34,121 nucleotides of DNA from Paracoccaceae bacterium (lineage in GTDB: Bacteria > Pseudomonadota > Alphaproteobacteria > Rhodobacterales > Rhodobacteraceae). The stretch lies in NCBI GenBank assembly GCA_026707935.1, contig JAPOVX010000323.1, forward strand, positions 1 to 34,121. The letters run 5' to 3'. A model generated the notes under the pieces. That model ran no database searches. It was given only the letters and a program-made list of their open reading frames with translations, and was not told the DNA's origin. Made by a program: the position numbers and the translations under genes. Position 1 is the stretch's first letter. Each line of letters begins with the position of its first letter. Shown here in pieces: positions 8,544 to 17,077 of this stretch.

Positions 8544-11500
8544 ATTCCGGCGCGTCTTTTCCTTAATCGCGACCAGCCGTCCAGGCCCCGATCCATGACC
8601 AGACTACGAACGCGCCCGGCCCAGGGGGCCGACAGCGCGGGCGACAGTTCGCGGGCCTGCTTCAGGAGGCGATCGGATATGCTCCTGCGTTCAGCGTCGC
8701 TCAACTTAGGCAGCGATGACGGCAATGCCTCGTCTCCGGTCACGAGAGCCTTGATTTCGGAGGCGGTAAACGCTCGATGCAACCGGTGCAAGAGGGGGTC
8801 CGCCGCGGACTCCCTGCCGGAGACCATTTCCCGCACGAGGGCATCACGATCGCGCTCGATTTCCGCAGCGCTGCGTACGGGAGCCGACTCGAGAGCCGCA
8901 CGGCACGCTGCGACGCAATCGCGGGCCTCAGTGTCGCCCCTTTCATCGGCAACCGCCGCGGCCCGGGCGACTGCCATGTCAACTTCAGTCGGGGCGGCCC
9001 GGGCGGTCGCGAGAGCGGACGGAAGCCGCTTTTCATAAGCGCGCCGGGCATCCGCCGGCACCATCTCCCACGAAACGGGATTGCGGAGCACCCGCTCCGA
9101 AATCCCGAGTTCAGAGAGCAGCCCGCGCCTGGTCTGCATCTCGGCGCGTTTGAGGGCAATGTCCGTCGCGACCGGTTCGGCTTTCCGGTCGAGCATTCGG
9201 CGCTCCAGCCAGTGGTTTCCGGCGCCCACGGCCAGTGTCCGCCGGATCGTGTCCTGATCGATTCCGGAATGCTGCGCATCACCCGCTCCGACAGCCACGG
9301 ACAGGGCGAGGGATGCGTTCTTGAACAGCGCATCATCGGACGACATCCCTCCACCCGGACGGCCCGGTGTCTCCGTCAGCGCATCACCGATGGCGTGAAG
9401 CAGCGGACCAGGCTGACTTCGGAACAGCCCACCGACGAAAGGCACCGGACGATTCCGGAAATTGTAATCGGGCAGCTCCCTCTGGGCCGAAGACTCCGAT
9501 CCGATGGCCGACATGCGCAAAAAGCGATCGAGCCAACTCGTGGCGGCGAAATCAAGCACACCCTCGCCAACCTCACCCATCGCGCGATCCATGGCACGGC
9601 CCTTGCCCGTGCGATGGATCAGTTCGAGCCAGTCTTCCCGGCCACCTCCATCGGCCTCGAGGTAATCGGCGAACACACGCACGCCGGCGGGAGCAAGGTC
9701 TGGTGCGAAATCGAGAGCGAAACGTTGACGCCCAGCCGTCGAGAGCAACCGCCCTACGAATCCGGCGGGATCCTGATCAGGGACATAGACGTGGAGTTCG
9801 TCACGGTGGCGTGTCATGCCGACATATGTCGTCTGGCGGTTGTTTGTCGCACCTGCGAGGAAATGAACCGACGATGCAGCATCGCAGGCCGACCGGACGG
9901 TACGCGCCCAGGCATGTTCCAGGCGCACGCTTTCGCACGAGACCGACGCGTATCGCGCACCATCCTCGATCTCCCCGAAATCAAGTCCGATCCTGCCCGC
10001 ATCGGAAAGGGAGGTCACGGAAGCGCGCCGCCGATCGGGAACGACGGAGCCGGGAATCGACTGCTGTATGTTAACAACGTCACCGACAGCGAGATCGATG
10101 GACCCTCCACCGAGCATCGGCAGGACACGGCCCACGCGCCCTTCCAGACGTTTCATGACCTCCGTGTTCAATCCCCGGGCCTGGGGCCGTGTGTGCGCGA
10201 GCAGCATCTTGTCGGGTGTGGGATCCTCGAAATAACCGGAAACTGCGGCATCCACCGCTGCGCCCATGTCGGGGGCACCCACGAGGCGGCCGGACCGATC
10301 CAGATGCTGGACGGCAGCACGGTCTCCGGCAACGGTTTCCGCCGCCAGGTGCCCAACAAAGGATTCCTCTTCCGGTGATCGAGACCGGATCGAACCTTCC
10401 ATCCGGGTGACCGGGAGCCGGTCGCAGAGCGCCACATATGGAGACCCCACAACGAGAGGATCAATCGACCGCTGATCCCCGGCCAGGACCACCTTGCTGC
10501 CTTTGTCCACCGCCTGCCGCAGAATGTGCGCCAATTCCTTCTGGCCGATGTTTTCGGCACTGTCCACGAGATAGAGGCGAGGACCGGGATCGCCGGGCGA
10601 CGGCTGCCTCACCGTCGAGACGCTGTCGGGATTGGACACGATTGCGCGAAGCACCGCTGCATCGGCCGCCGTGGCCCCGATCACGGATATGGGAAAACCG
10701 GCTTTCGCCGCTGCGGCATGCATCGTGGCCAGAACGGTCGTCTTCCCCACCCCTGCCCCGCCATCGACGATCTGCAGGGCGGGTCCCGCAGACAGGGACT
10801 TCATTGCCTTGCGCTGAGCAGCGGTCAAGGGGCTTTCCGCCACGATCTCGCCAACTGGCAGTGCCGACTGCCGATCAGCCAGCAGCTGAGCGTCGGCAAC
10901 CAGGTCGGCCTCGGCCTGAATGCAGCTCCAAGTCGACAACAGGCGCTCGGGGTGTTCCGGACTTTCTGGCAGGACCGTCATGACATCAGGGTTCCGAAAG
11001 GTTTCTGTCAGCACGCGGCGGAATGTCAGCGGGTCCGCGACGTGACGCGTCAGGAACCGGGCCGCGTCGGTTACTGACCAGGCAGAGTGACGGTCCGCCA
11101 AGAGGCGCGCGAGATCAGCCGAATTTGCCGCCAGTCGCCGGCCGATTTCGGTGGTCGCAATCTTACGGGGCGCCGCGGCCGCAAGGAGATTCGAATAGTG
11201 CTGGACCACCGACTCCACATGGCTGTCAATCGCGACCGTGCCAGGTCCGTTCACCCGGACACCCTGAACATCAACGACGGGCCGGTTGGCGTCGCCGGCC
11301 GCAGAATCAGGACCGCCTTCGGCAGGCACAACGAGAGTACTGAATCCGAACATCTTCGTTTGCCGGACCGCCAGGTCGGCGATCCATTTCGCACGAATCC
11401 CGGCATGAGGAATCGCATCGACCGCTGTCATGAGCGCCGCATCCAGCGCTGCCCGCCGCTCGGGGCTGTCGAACGCCCGGCCGGCGGTCTCGCGTTGCCA

Positions 11501-14500
11501 AAGCAAATCCAGGAGCGACCGGTTGTCTGCAAAACTCCGGCACAGTGTCTCCAACTGTTCCCGGCGGACCAGGGTACCCGGATCAGCTTCCTCGGGCAGG
11601 ATTGCGAAACCCAGCGACCGGTTTGGCCCCAGCAGGGGCAACGCCCGGTCAATCACCTGGTATGCAGCCCGTCGGCCCGCATCATCGCCATCCACCATGA
11701 CAAGAAGACGATCACTGGTTTGCCACATCAGTTCCAGCTGATCGGAAGTGACCGCAGTGCCCAGTGGTGCCACGGCGCCCGCCAACCCTGCCTCAGACAG
11801 CGCAATCACATCCATGTAATTCTCGGCAACCACCAGTACGCCACCCTCGGCGGCAGCTGCCCGTGCCGCATCGAAATTGTAGAGGTTTTTGTTTTCGTCG
11901 AAGAGGGCCGAGGCGGGAGAAACCAGGTGTTTCTCCCGTGCATGGGGATCCAGCGCCCTTCCGCCAAACGCGATACAGCGGCCCCACCGATCCCTGATCG
12001 GAAACATGACGCGGTCGCGGAACCGGTCGTACGGACGATCACCATTGTCAGGTTGAACAATCAGCCCGGCATCAACAAGACCCTCGGCAGACGCGAATTC
12101 CGCCGCCATCGCCCCGGTCAGCCCTGCGCCCTCCCGGGGAGCAAAACCGATGCCGAAGCGCTCAATACTGCCGGGAGCAATGCCACGGTCCTCCAGATAG
12201 GCTCGCGCCTCCGTGCCGCCATCACCCTCAAGCACACCCTGATAGTAGGCTACCGCCTTCTCCATTACCGCAACCAGACCATCAGAGCGAGCATCCTGCT
12301 GCGCAACTTCCGGCCGCACTTCGACTAGTTCTGATAAGGTCTCCCGAGCCGGAACACCCAAGGCTTCAAGCGAGATCTCGGGCCCCTGCTCTTTCCGCCT
12401 CCGGAAACACCGGGCCAGCTGATCGACCCCGTCGACACTGGAACGATCGACATACAGCCGCAGGTGACGCCTGTGACGGGACAGGGCAACATAACCCAAG
12501 TGCTTGTCCATCGTGCCCCCCGCCAACACAAAAGCGTTGTCAGCTGTGACGCCCTGGGACTCGTGGATCGTGACTGCATATCCCAACCCCAAACGCACGG
12601 CCATGCGATCATCCAACGAAACCGGGTCGTGGCGACCATCGAAGACGACCTCCAGTCCCCCATCCGCCGCAACCTGAACCACGCCAAATGCGCCTTTCAG
12701 TATCTTGTGGACAGGCATCGCCGCGTTGGCGATCACGCGGTCGCCCGCCGCAAACCGAACAACCCCGGAAGCAGTGTCATATTGCTGAAATGCAGCAACT
12801 AGCCCGGCCTCGACGCCCGCGGCACGGACGACCTCGTTGATCCTGTCCGCATCGACGTTCCGGTGGGCCAGCGAAATGGATTTGCCCTCGGCCGCCCAGT
12901 AATCTTCGGCAATCGCCTGCACCGCCGCACCCGTACCAACATGCTCGGAAATGACCCCTTTCTGCGAATAGTGCTTCAGCGCATCCTGCGGCTGTCCCCG
13001 CGCAAGAGCAATCGTCGCCAACCGGTCCCATTTGTCCTCCTGGCGCATGACCCAGGCCGTTTCGACCGCACCGAACCGGTCGCGCAGAATACGGAAAGGT
13101 GTGCCCGCTGCAATCGGTTGCAACTGTTCGGTTTCGCCGAGAAGAACCAGCTTGCCGCCACGTGCCTCGACCGCCTGCGCCACCGCGACCACGTCGCGCA
13201 TTCCGACCATGCCCGCCTCACCGAGGACGAAAACGAAAGGTTGCCCTTCGACAGTCCAGGCCATCTGCTGTTGCAGCCAGCCTGCAACCGTACGGGTACG
13301 CAGATTCGGAATGGCCATGTCGGCGGCCGCCCGTCCGGACGGAGCAGCCCCCAGGACGGCGATCCCCTGCCCTGCCAGTACGGCCGCTGCAGTCTGGAGC
13401 ATTTGGGTTTTCCCGGTTCCCGCCATCCCGGAAACCAGCGCCAACCGCGATTCCGCACCCACAATTGCTTCCGCGGCCTGGCGCTGACCGGCATTCAGAT
13501 CCAGCCCTTCCAGCGAGCTGGCCGGCACGGCCGCTGCCGGAAAAAACGGGGCGTCCGCGAGAGCCTCGGCCGCAGAAACCACGTCCCGCACCTGTTCCAG
13601 ATGCAGCGTTGAATTCCAGGCTTCATCGCCGGACCCGGACCATCTCGCTGGCACCAGCAAACGGGATTGAACGGCCTTTTCGACATATGCTTCGGCATCA
13701 TCACGGTTCGCAAACGACAGGCGGCTCAGTGCTTCTTCGACAAGGACAGGTCGAGTGACGACTTCATGCGTGCTCCCGGCCAGCTTCACGAGTTCTTCAG
13801 GATGTTCCCGGAGCCATTGTTCATTGGAAATGGTTATGGCCGCGTCCTCGTTGACCCGCGCTTTCCAGGCAATGAAATCGTCCGGATCGCTGGGCATGGA
13901 ACCACGGTGCACGCCCGGATCAATCTCCAGCCCCCGATCCTTGTGAGAACGATGATCGATCCGTGCCTCATGGCCGGCAAGAACCAGATGGCGATTGGCC
14001 GCCATCGCCCACTCGGCCCGCAACTCAAGCAGTTGCTGGCGGCGGTTCGCCACCCTGATCTTGTTACCCCAACCCCCTGGCTCACTCGCCAGCTCACGTT
14101 CTGTGTACATCACGTGGATGTGGGGGTTATCCTCCGCCGCATGATGCAGAACCCAGTCACAGGTGTAACCGCGGACCACGAGAGATTGCACGATGAAATC
14201 CCGGGCCAGTTCGATCTGTTCGCCGCGCGTCAATTCGACCGGCAGGCTGAATTCGATCTCTTTTGCCAATGCGGCTGTCGCCCGCCGACTGTGCTTGTTC
14301 TCCCGTGCCTCGATATCATTCCAAAGCCGCTCGGAGGCCTCCTTGACGGGTTCGGACAGGAATCGCGCCGCCGCCCATCCCGGCGCACCAGGTGGAAGGA
14401 TGATTTCCTCGTGCTTGACGCCTGGCTTGGCATGGTAGTCGTGGCTGCGGCCATCGGCTGCACGTTCCATCTTTGCCGCGTGGCGGTAGGCCGCCGCCGC

Positions 14501-14560
14501 GACGGCGGACCGGTTGTCGGTTGCGGAAATGACCTGCGCCGTGAAATGAAAAATCGCCAT
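8453..14560 (-). CDS. traA: Giant TraA-like relaxase: MobA/MobL nuclease-helicase-DnaG primase core-second helicase
   Basis: 2035 residues from ATG 14558-14560 (MAIFHFTAQVISATDNRSAV). An upstream ATG adds 12 unlikely residues. Residues 1-220 are a MobA/MobL relaxase: AAAAYRHA with candidate nicking Tyr25, and the metal-binding HHAAEDNPHIHV (139-150). Residues 350-715 are RecD-like: Walker A GMAGTGKT (378-385), motif II VLGEAGMVG (Asp replaced by Gly447), motif V TIHESQG, motif VI YVALSRHRR. Residues 765-1075 are a DnaG catalytic core without zinc finger: YDRFRDRVMFPIRD, VVAENYMDV with Glu913, and VMVDGDDAG (954-962). Residues 1240-1680 are a second RecD-like unit: Walker A DGGAGVGKTT, LVDSAENIG, YVGMTRHRDEL. 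The last 350 residues are helical and charged. It would nick at oriT, pilot and unwind the strand, and perhaps prime it in the recipient. Ti-type TraA relaxases normally have only the nuclease and one helicase. Confidence 0.9.
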   Translation of the reverse strand: MAIFHFTAQVISATDNRSAVAAAAYRHAAKMERAADGRSHDYHAKPGVKHEEIILPPGAPGWAAARFLSEPVKEASERLWNDIEARENKHSRRATAALAKEIEFSLPVELTRGEQIELARDFIVQSLVVRGYTCDWVLHHAAEDNPHIHVMYTERELASEPGGWGNKIRVANRRQQLLELRAEWAMAANRHLVLAGHEARIDHRSHKDRGLEIDPGVHRGSMPSDPDDFIAWKARVNEDAAITISNEQWLREHPEELVKLAGSTHEVVTRPVLVEEALSRLSFANRDDAEAYVEKAVQSRLLVPARWSGSGDEAWNSTLHLEQVRDVVSAAEALADAPFFPAAAVPASSLEGLDLNAGQRQAAEAIVGAESRLALVSGMAGTGKTQMLQTAAAVLAGQGIAVLGAAPSGRAAADMAIPNLRTRTVAGWLQQQMAWTVEGQPFVFVLGEAGMVGMRDVVAVAQAVEARGGKLVLLGETEQLQPIAAGTPFRILRDRFGAVETAWVMRQEDKWDRLATIALARGQPQDALKHYSQKGVISEHVGTGAAVQAIAEDYWAAEGKSISLAHRNVDADRINEVVRAAGVEAGLVAAFQQYDTASGVVRFAAGDRVIANAAMPVHKILKGAFGVVQVAADGGLEVVFDGRHDPVSLDDRMAVRLGLGYAVTIHESQGVTADNAFVLAGGTMDKHLGYVALSRHRRHLRLYVDRSSVDGVDQLARCFRRRKEQGPEISLEALGVPARETLSELVEVRPEVAQQDARSDGLVAVMEKAVAYYQGVLEGDGGTEARAYLEDRGIAPGSIERFGIGFAPREGAGLTGAMAAEFASAEGLVDAGLIVQPDNGDRPYDRFRDRVMFPIRDRWGRCIAFGGRALDPHAREKHLVSPASALFDENKNLYNFDAARAAAAEGGVLVVAENYMDVIALSEAGLAGAVAPLGTAVTSDQLELMWQTSDRLLVMVDGDDAGRRAAYQVIDRALPLLGPNRSLGFAILPEEADPGTLVRREQLETLCRSFADNRSLLDLLWQRETAGRAFDSPERRAALDAALMTAVDAIPHAGIRAKWIADLAVRQTKMFGFSTLVVPAEGGPDSAAGDANRPVVDVQGVRVNGPGTVAIDSHVESVVQHYSNLLAAAAPRKIATTEIGRRLAANSADLARLLADRHSAWSVTDAARFLTRHVADPLTFRRVLTETFRNPDVMTVLPESPEHPERLLSTWSCIQAEADLVADAQLLADRQSALPVGEIVAESPLTAAQRKAMKSLSAGPALQIVDGGAGVGKTTVLATMHAAAAKAGFPISVIGATAADAAVLRAIVSNPDSVSTVRQPSPGDPGPRLYLVDSAENIGQKELAHILRQAVDKGSKVVLAGDQRSIDPLVVGSPYVALCDRLPVTRMEGSIRSRSPEEESFVGHLAAETVAGDRAAVQHLDRSGRLVGAPDMGAAVDAAVSGYFEDPTPDKMLLAHTRPQARGLNTEVMKRLEGRVGRVLPMLGGGSIDLAVGDVVNIQQSIPGSVVPDRRRASVTSLSDAGRIGLDFGEIEDGARYASVSCESVRLEHAWARTVRSACDAASSVHFLAGATNNRQTTYVGMTRHRDELHVYVPDQDPAGFVGRLLSTAGRQRFALDFAPDLAPAGVRVFADYLEADGGGREDWLELIHRTGKGRAMDRAMGEVGEGVLDFAATSWLDRFLRMSAIGSESSAQRELPDYNFRNRPVPFVGGLFRSQPGPLLHAIGDALTETPGRPGGGMSSDDALFKNASLALSVAVGAGDAQHSGIDQDTIRRTLAVGAGNHWLERRMLDRKAEPVATDIALKRAEMQTRRGLLSELGISERVLRNPVSWEMVPADARRAYEKRLPSALATARAAPTEVDMAVARAAAVADERGDTEARDCVAACRAALESAPVRSAAEIERDRDALVREMVSGRESAADPLLHRLHRAFTASEIKALVTGDEALPSSLPKLSDAERRSISDRLLKQARELSPALSAPWAGRVRSLVMDRGLDGWSRLRKRRAGIWKKGFLNCGNPKRSGFWRLPTKSGSSIPP

Positions 14561-14582
14561 GAATGACACGCATAGCACTGGA

Positions 14583-14613
14583 GAAATGAATTTCAATGCC
14601 TAAGTGCGCTATT
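14583..14613 (+). other. oriT: Candidate oriT: inverted repeat plus MOBQ-like nic core
   Basis: GAAAT-GA-ATTTC (14583-14594) is followed six bases later by TAAGTGCGCTATT (14601-14613). The nic region of RSF1010-type (MOBQ) origins is a small inverted repeat followed by TAA(A/G)TGCGC. The site lies 40 bp upstream of the relaxase start, between divergent frames, which is the usual place for oriT. MobA/MobL relaxases act on this site class. The exact nick position is inferred. Confidence 0.6.
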
Positions 14614-14708
14614 AGCGGTTGAAGTCATTAAACTGATGTTGAAAACGAAAAGGAAGTTTATGTCAAAAAACGCAGAAAATCGGCGAACATCAAGGCCGTG
14701 AAGACGCA

Positions 14709-14954
14709 GTGCTCCCCCGCCATGACTTCTGGGAACTGCAAACCCGGTCCATTCTGTCAGAGGAACGTTGCAGAGCAAATGCTGCAGTACGCAAAGGTGC
14801 CGCCGACTACACCAGGACAGCATTGTCGGACGGGTGCCAGCGTTCATGGCATGCCTCGCTTATTCAGCGCCGATTTGTCGAGGGAACCGAGATCGCGGAA
14901 GAAAATGCCGCATATCGAGTCCACGACTTCCTTGGTTCGCAGAGGACGAAGTAA
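14709..14954 (+). CDS. Small unknown protein divergent from the relaxase, possibly frameshifted
   Basis: 81 residues from a GTG start (LPRHDFWELQTRSILSEER then a helical, charged protein). A much better translation start lies just upstream: AGGAAG at 14651-14656 before ATG 14660, which opens a 13-codon frame (MSKNAENRRTSRP) ending in TGA at 14699-14701. Joining both by one frameshift would give a single protein of about 98 residues, so this may be one gene with a recent frameshift or a short leader followed by a weakly started gene. Its place across the oriT region suggests a mobilisation accessory or regulator. No family is recognised. Confidence 0.4.
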   Translation: MLPRHDFWELQTRSILSEERCRANAAVRKGAADYTRTALSDGCQRSWHASLIQRRFVEGTEIAEENAAYRVHDFLGSQRTK

Positions 14955-15015
14955 ATTGCCTGCTTGGGGCGCTTGCACGCGAAAGTCCGGTCATCGAGAA
15001 GAGGAATCGTTTTTC

Positions 15016-15186
15016 ATGACAACGTGCAAATTGAACAGAGAAGACTGGTTTGAGCGAATGGTTCGCGCCCTGACACCCTTGGTGGTGGAAACGGTTACCG
15101 CGGCACCCTTTGGCATCGATCCGATTTCAAACAAGCGTTACCGGTCATTGGCGGAACCGGCGACAATATCGCAACATTCGTCCTAA
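15016..15186 (+). pseudogene. Short truncated ORF of unknown family
   Basis: 56 residues: MTTCKLNREDWFERMVRALT, then PLVVETVTAAPFGIDPISNK, then stop. The opening helix (REDWFERMV..L.PL) faintly recalls the beginning of phage and plasmid SprT-like metalloprotease-fold proteins, but the HExxH region is absent, so it would be only an N-terminal stub. There is no strong Shine-Dalgarno sequence. It sits at the edge of a region where all frames are broken. Confidence 0.3.
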
Positions 15187-15239
15187 TGCCGTCCAGTGGC
15201 GCCCGCTTACAGTTGTGTTTTCTTGTTCGCCTCTTGACC

Positions 15240-16130
15240 AAGAGCGCAATCCAGCATGGACGCCTGGAAGCTGTTCAACACCTGGATCGATTCCTGACGC
15301 TCAGCTCTGAAGGTCATGTTCCCGGTTATCAAATGGCCGTCTTCCGCGGGTAGGCCATGACGGGCGAAATCGAGGTCGCTCCGGGGCTGGAATTTCTGGA
15401 CTATGGGCGAGCGGCGGAGCGCGGCCTCGTGCGGAACTAGCCGTTCGGTCCAGCGGACATGTTGCCCGACTATGCCGGTATGGGTGCACTCGTCTTGGCC
15501 CGCCAGATGACGTGGCGTCTGTGAATTGCGCCTCCGCTGACGTCCAAGGTGCGGCGCCAGCATTCCGGTGGGGCCCTGGTCGCAGCACAGGTATCGTCTT
15601 CGATCTTTTTTTTTCGATTTGCGCTTCTCACGAGGTTGAGCCGTTCCAGAAATCGTACTGCGCTCCGGAGTTCGCCAACTTCGGGAGCTGCTGCACCTTT
15701 GAAGAATTTCAGCACCGACAAGCAAGAAATTCTGGAGTTGACGGTCCGTCGGCTGTCGTCGGCCACAGGAAGAAACCGGGGTCGGTTTTGGTTGCCGGAT
15801 CGTATCCTCGATACAGCGATCGCCCTTGAACTCATGTACGAATTGGAGCCTCCCGAGGTGACCAACAAACTGGCGACGCGCGCGGCACACCTGCTCGTGA
15901 AGGAAACCGACAAGCGAATAGCGGTATTCGATCAGGTGACTATGTTCTATGACGCGCGGTCCAAAATCGCGCATGGCGAAACCGGCAAACGACACAGCGT
16001 GAAGAAAAGGAAGGCAACCGACTTCAAGGAAGCCGCCGACTCGGGTTTCGCACTGGCATCCAAGACGCTACGTGCGTTGCTGGACAGAGGTGACTTCCCG
16101 TATTGGAAAAAGTTGATCATGTCTCCGTAG
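15240..16130 (+). pseudogene. ApeA-like HEPN-domain protein, decayed
   Basis: Only the C-terminal 140 codons read cleanly, from about 15700 to the TAG ending at 16130. They contain RILDTAIALELMYELE, NKLATRAAHLL and FYDARSKIAHGETGK. The last holds the R-x4-H signature of HEPN ribonucleases (Arg-Ser-Lys-Ile-Ala-His), and the layout (DxAIALE, LATRAAHLL, Y..RSKI.HG) is that of the ApeA-type HEPN domain used in abortive anti-phage defence. Upstream, pieces such as RLEAVQHLDRFLTLSSEGH and GEIEVAPGLEFLDYGRAAE lie in a frame broken by TAG and TGA stops, so the N-terminal domain is destroyed. Whether the HEPN part alone is expressed is unknown. Confidence 0.6.
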
Positions 16131-16800
16131 ACGGGAATCTGCAACAGGTTGCGTAGTAGGTCCACGCCGGTGACCTCGTCCATCCGGGCTGTGACGAGCT
16201 TCCCCAACAGCGAGACTTTCTTCCCTGTCTCTTCGGTAAAGCGACTGTCAAGGCTCCTGGCAAGTTCACCGATCGATGGCGCGTGCCGAGTAGCCTTACG
16301 TTTGTCTTTGCGCCACGGGCAATGATGGGCGCAATTGCGAGGCCTATCATTCCCCCAAAGACGGTCAGCGATCGAGAAACAGGATGCCTGCAGTTAGGGT
16401 TCGGGCTGCTTTCGGAACGTGACTTCCGCGCGCCATCAGCGGTTCTGTTGTTCGTGCCGAAGGGTCGCCCTGTCAAATACAGGTGACTGCACGATCGGAA
16501 AGTTCGCGCCTGACAGATCTGCACTCGTGAGAATTTCGAATATTAGGTTCGCACTTTCGAGACCCGCGCCCCTCAAACCTACAGCGATCAAGTTTGCGCT
16601 TTGGAGATCCACGCCCCTCAGATCGGCTCTTTTCATATTGAAGTAAGGGAGATCCGCATTCTTGAGGTTCGCACCTCAATGCCAATGCCCTCAAGATACC
16701 ACAAAAAGAGTCCTGCTTCCGCGAGCTTCTCCAGATCAACATCTGCAAGGATCGTGCCGGCTCAGTCTGCGCTCATCTTCAGTTCGTGTAATTGGCAAAC
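16117..16800 (-). pseudogene. Pentapeptide-repeat membrane protein, decayed
   Basis: One minus-strand frame shows pentapeptide repeats: GANLKNADLPYFNMKRADLR, GVDLQSANLI, GLESANLIFEIL and SADLSGANF. These follow the A(D/N)LXX rule and end in a stop at 16436-16438. Another frame downstream reads LTVFGGMIGLAIAPIIA, a likely membrane segment. A third gives TEETGKKVSLLGKLVTARMD and DLLRNLLQIPVYGD near 16117. At least two frameshifts separate the parts, and no clean start is found near 16800. It converges on the HEPN remnant. The likely ancestor is a pentapeptide-repeat protein with C-terminal transmembrane part. Confidence 0.55.
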
Positions 16801-17077
16801 AAGAAATGGTGCGCTGGCCAGTTTCAAGGACATGACCGATCTCAAGAAGGCCTTCATCATGTTTTTCTTTGCCAACTCATTTTCCGCCATATGTGGGTTT
16901 TGCCGCCAAAAAACGAATATCCAATATGTCAAGCAAATCTGGCTTGGAAAATTCTGCGGTCTTGTCCTTCAACATTCAATTGCACAATGTGAATTCCGCG
17001 CAGTAAGCATGGGCGTTGTACTCAGGCGCGTCTCCTGCCCAGGGGGCCTGTCGTCGACACGATGGAGATCGATCCCG

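Noticed and set aside
8777..10378. Long plus-strand open frame of 533 codons
   Set aside because: It lies antisense to the relaxase, has the Arg/Pro/His-rich composition of a shadow frame and no family motif.
11087..12328. Plus-strand open frame of 413 codons
   Set aside because: Antisense to the primase region of the relaxase, where the minus strand shows clear TOPRIM motifs; composition is shadow-like.
16601..17077. Upstream extension of the ankyrin gene frame
   Set aside because: The sequence has no domain and overlaps a pentapeptide remnant on the other strand; the signal peptide and GGAG support the start at 17078.
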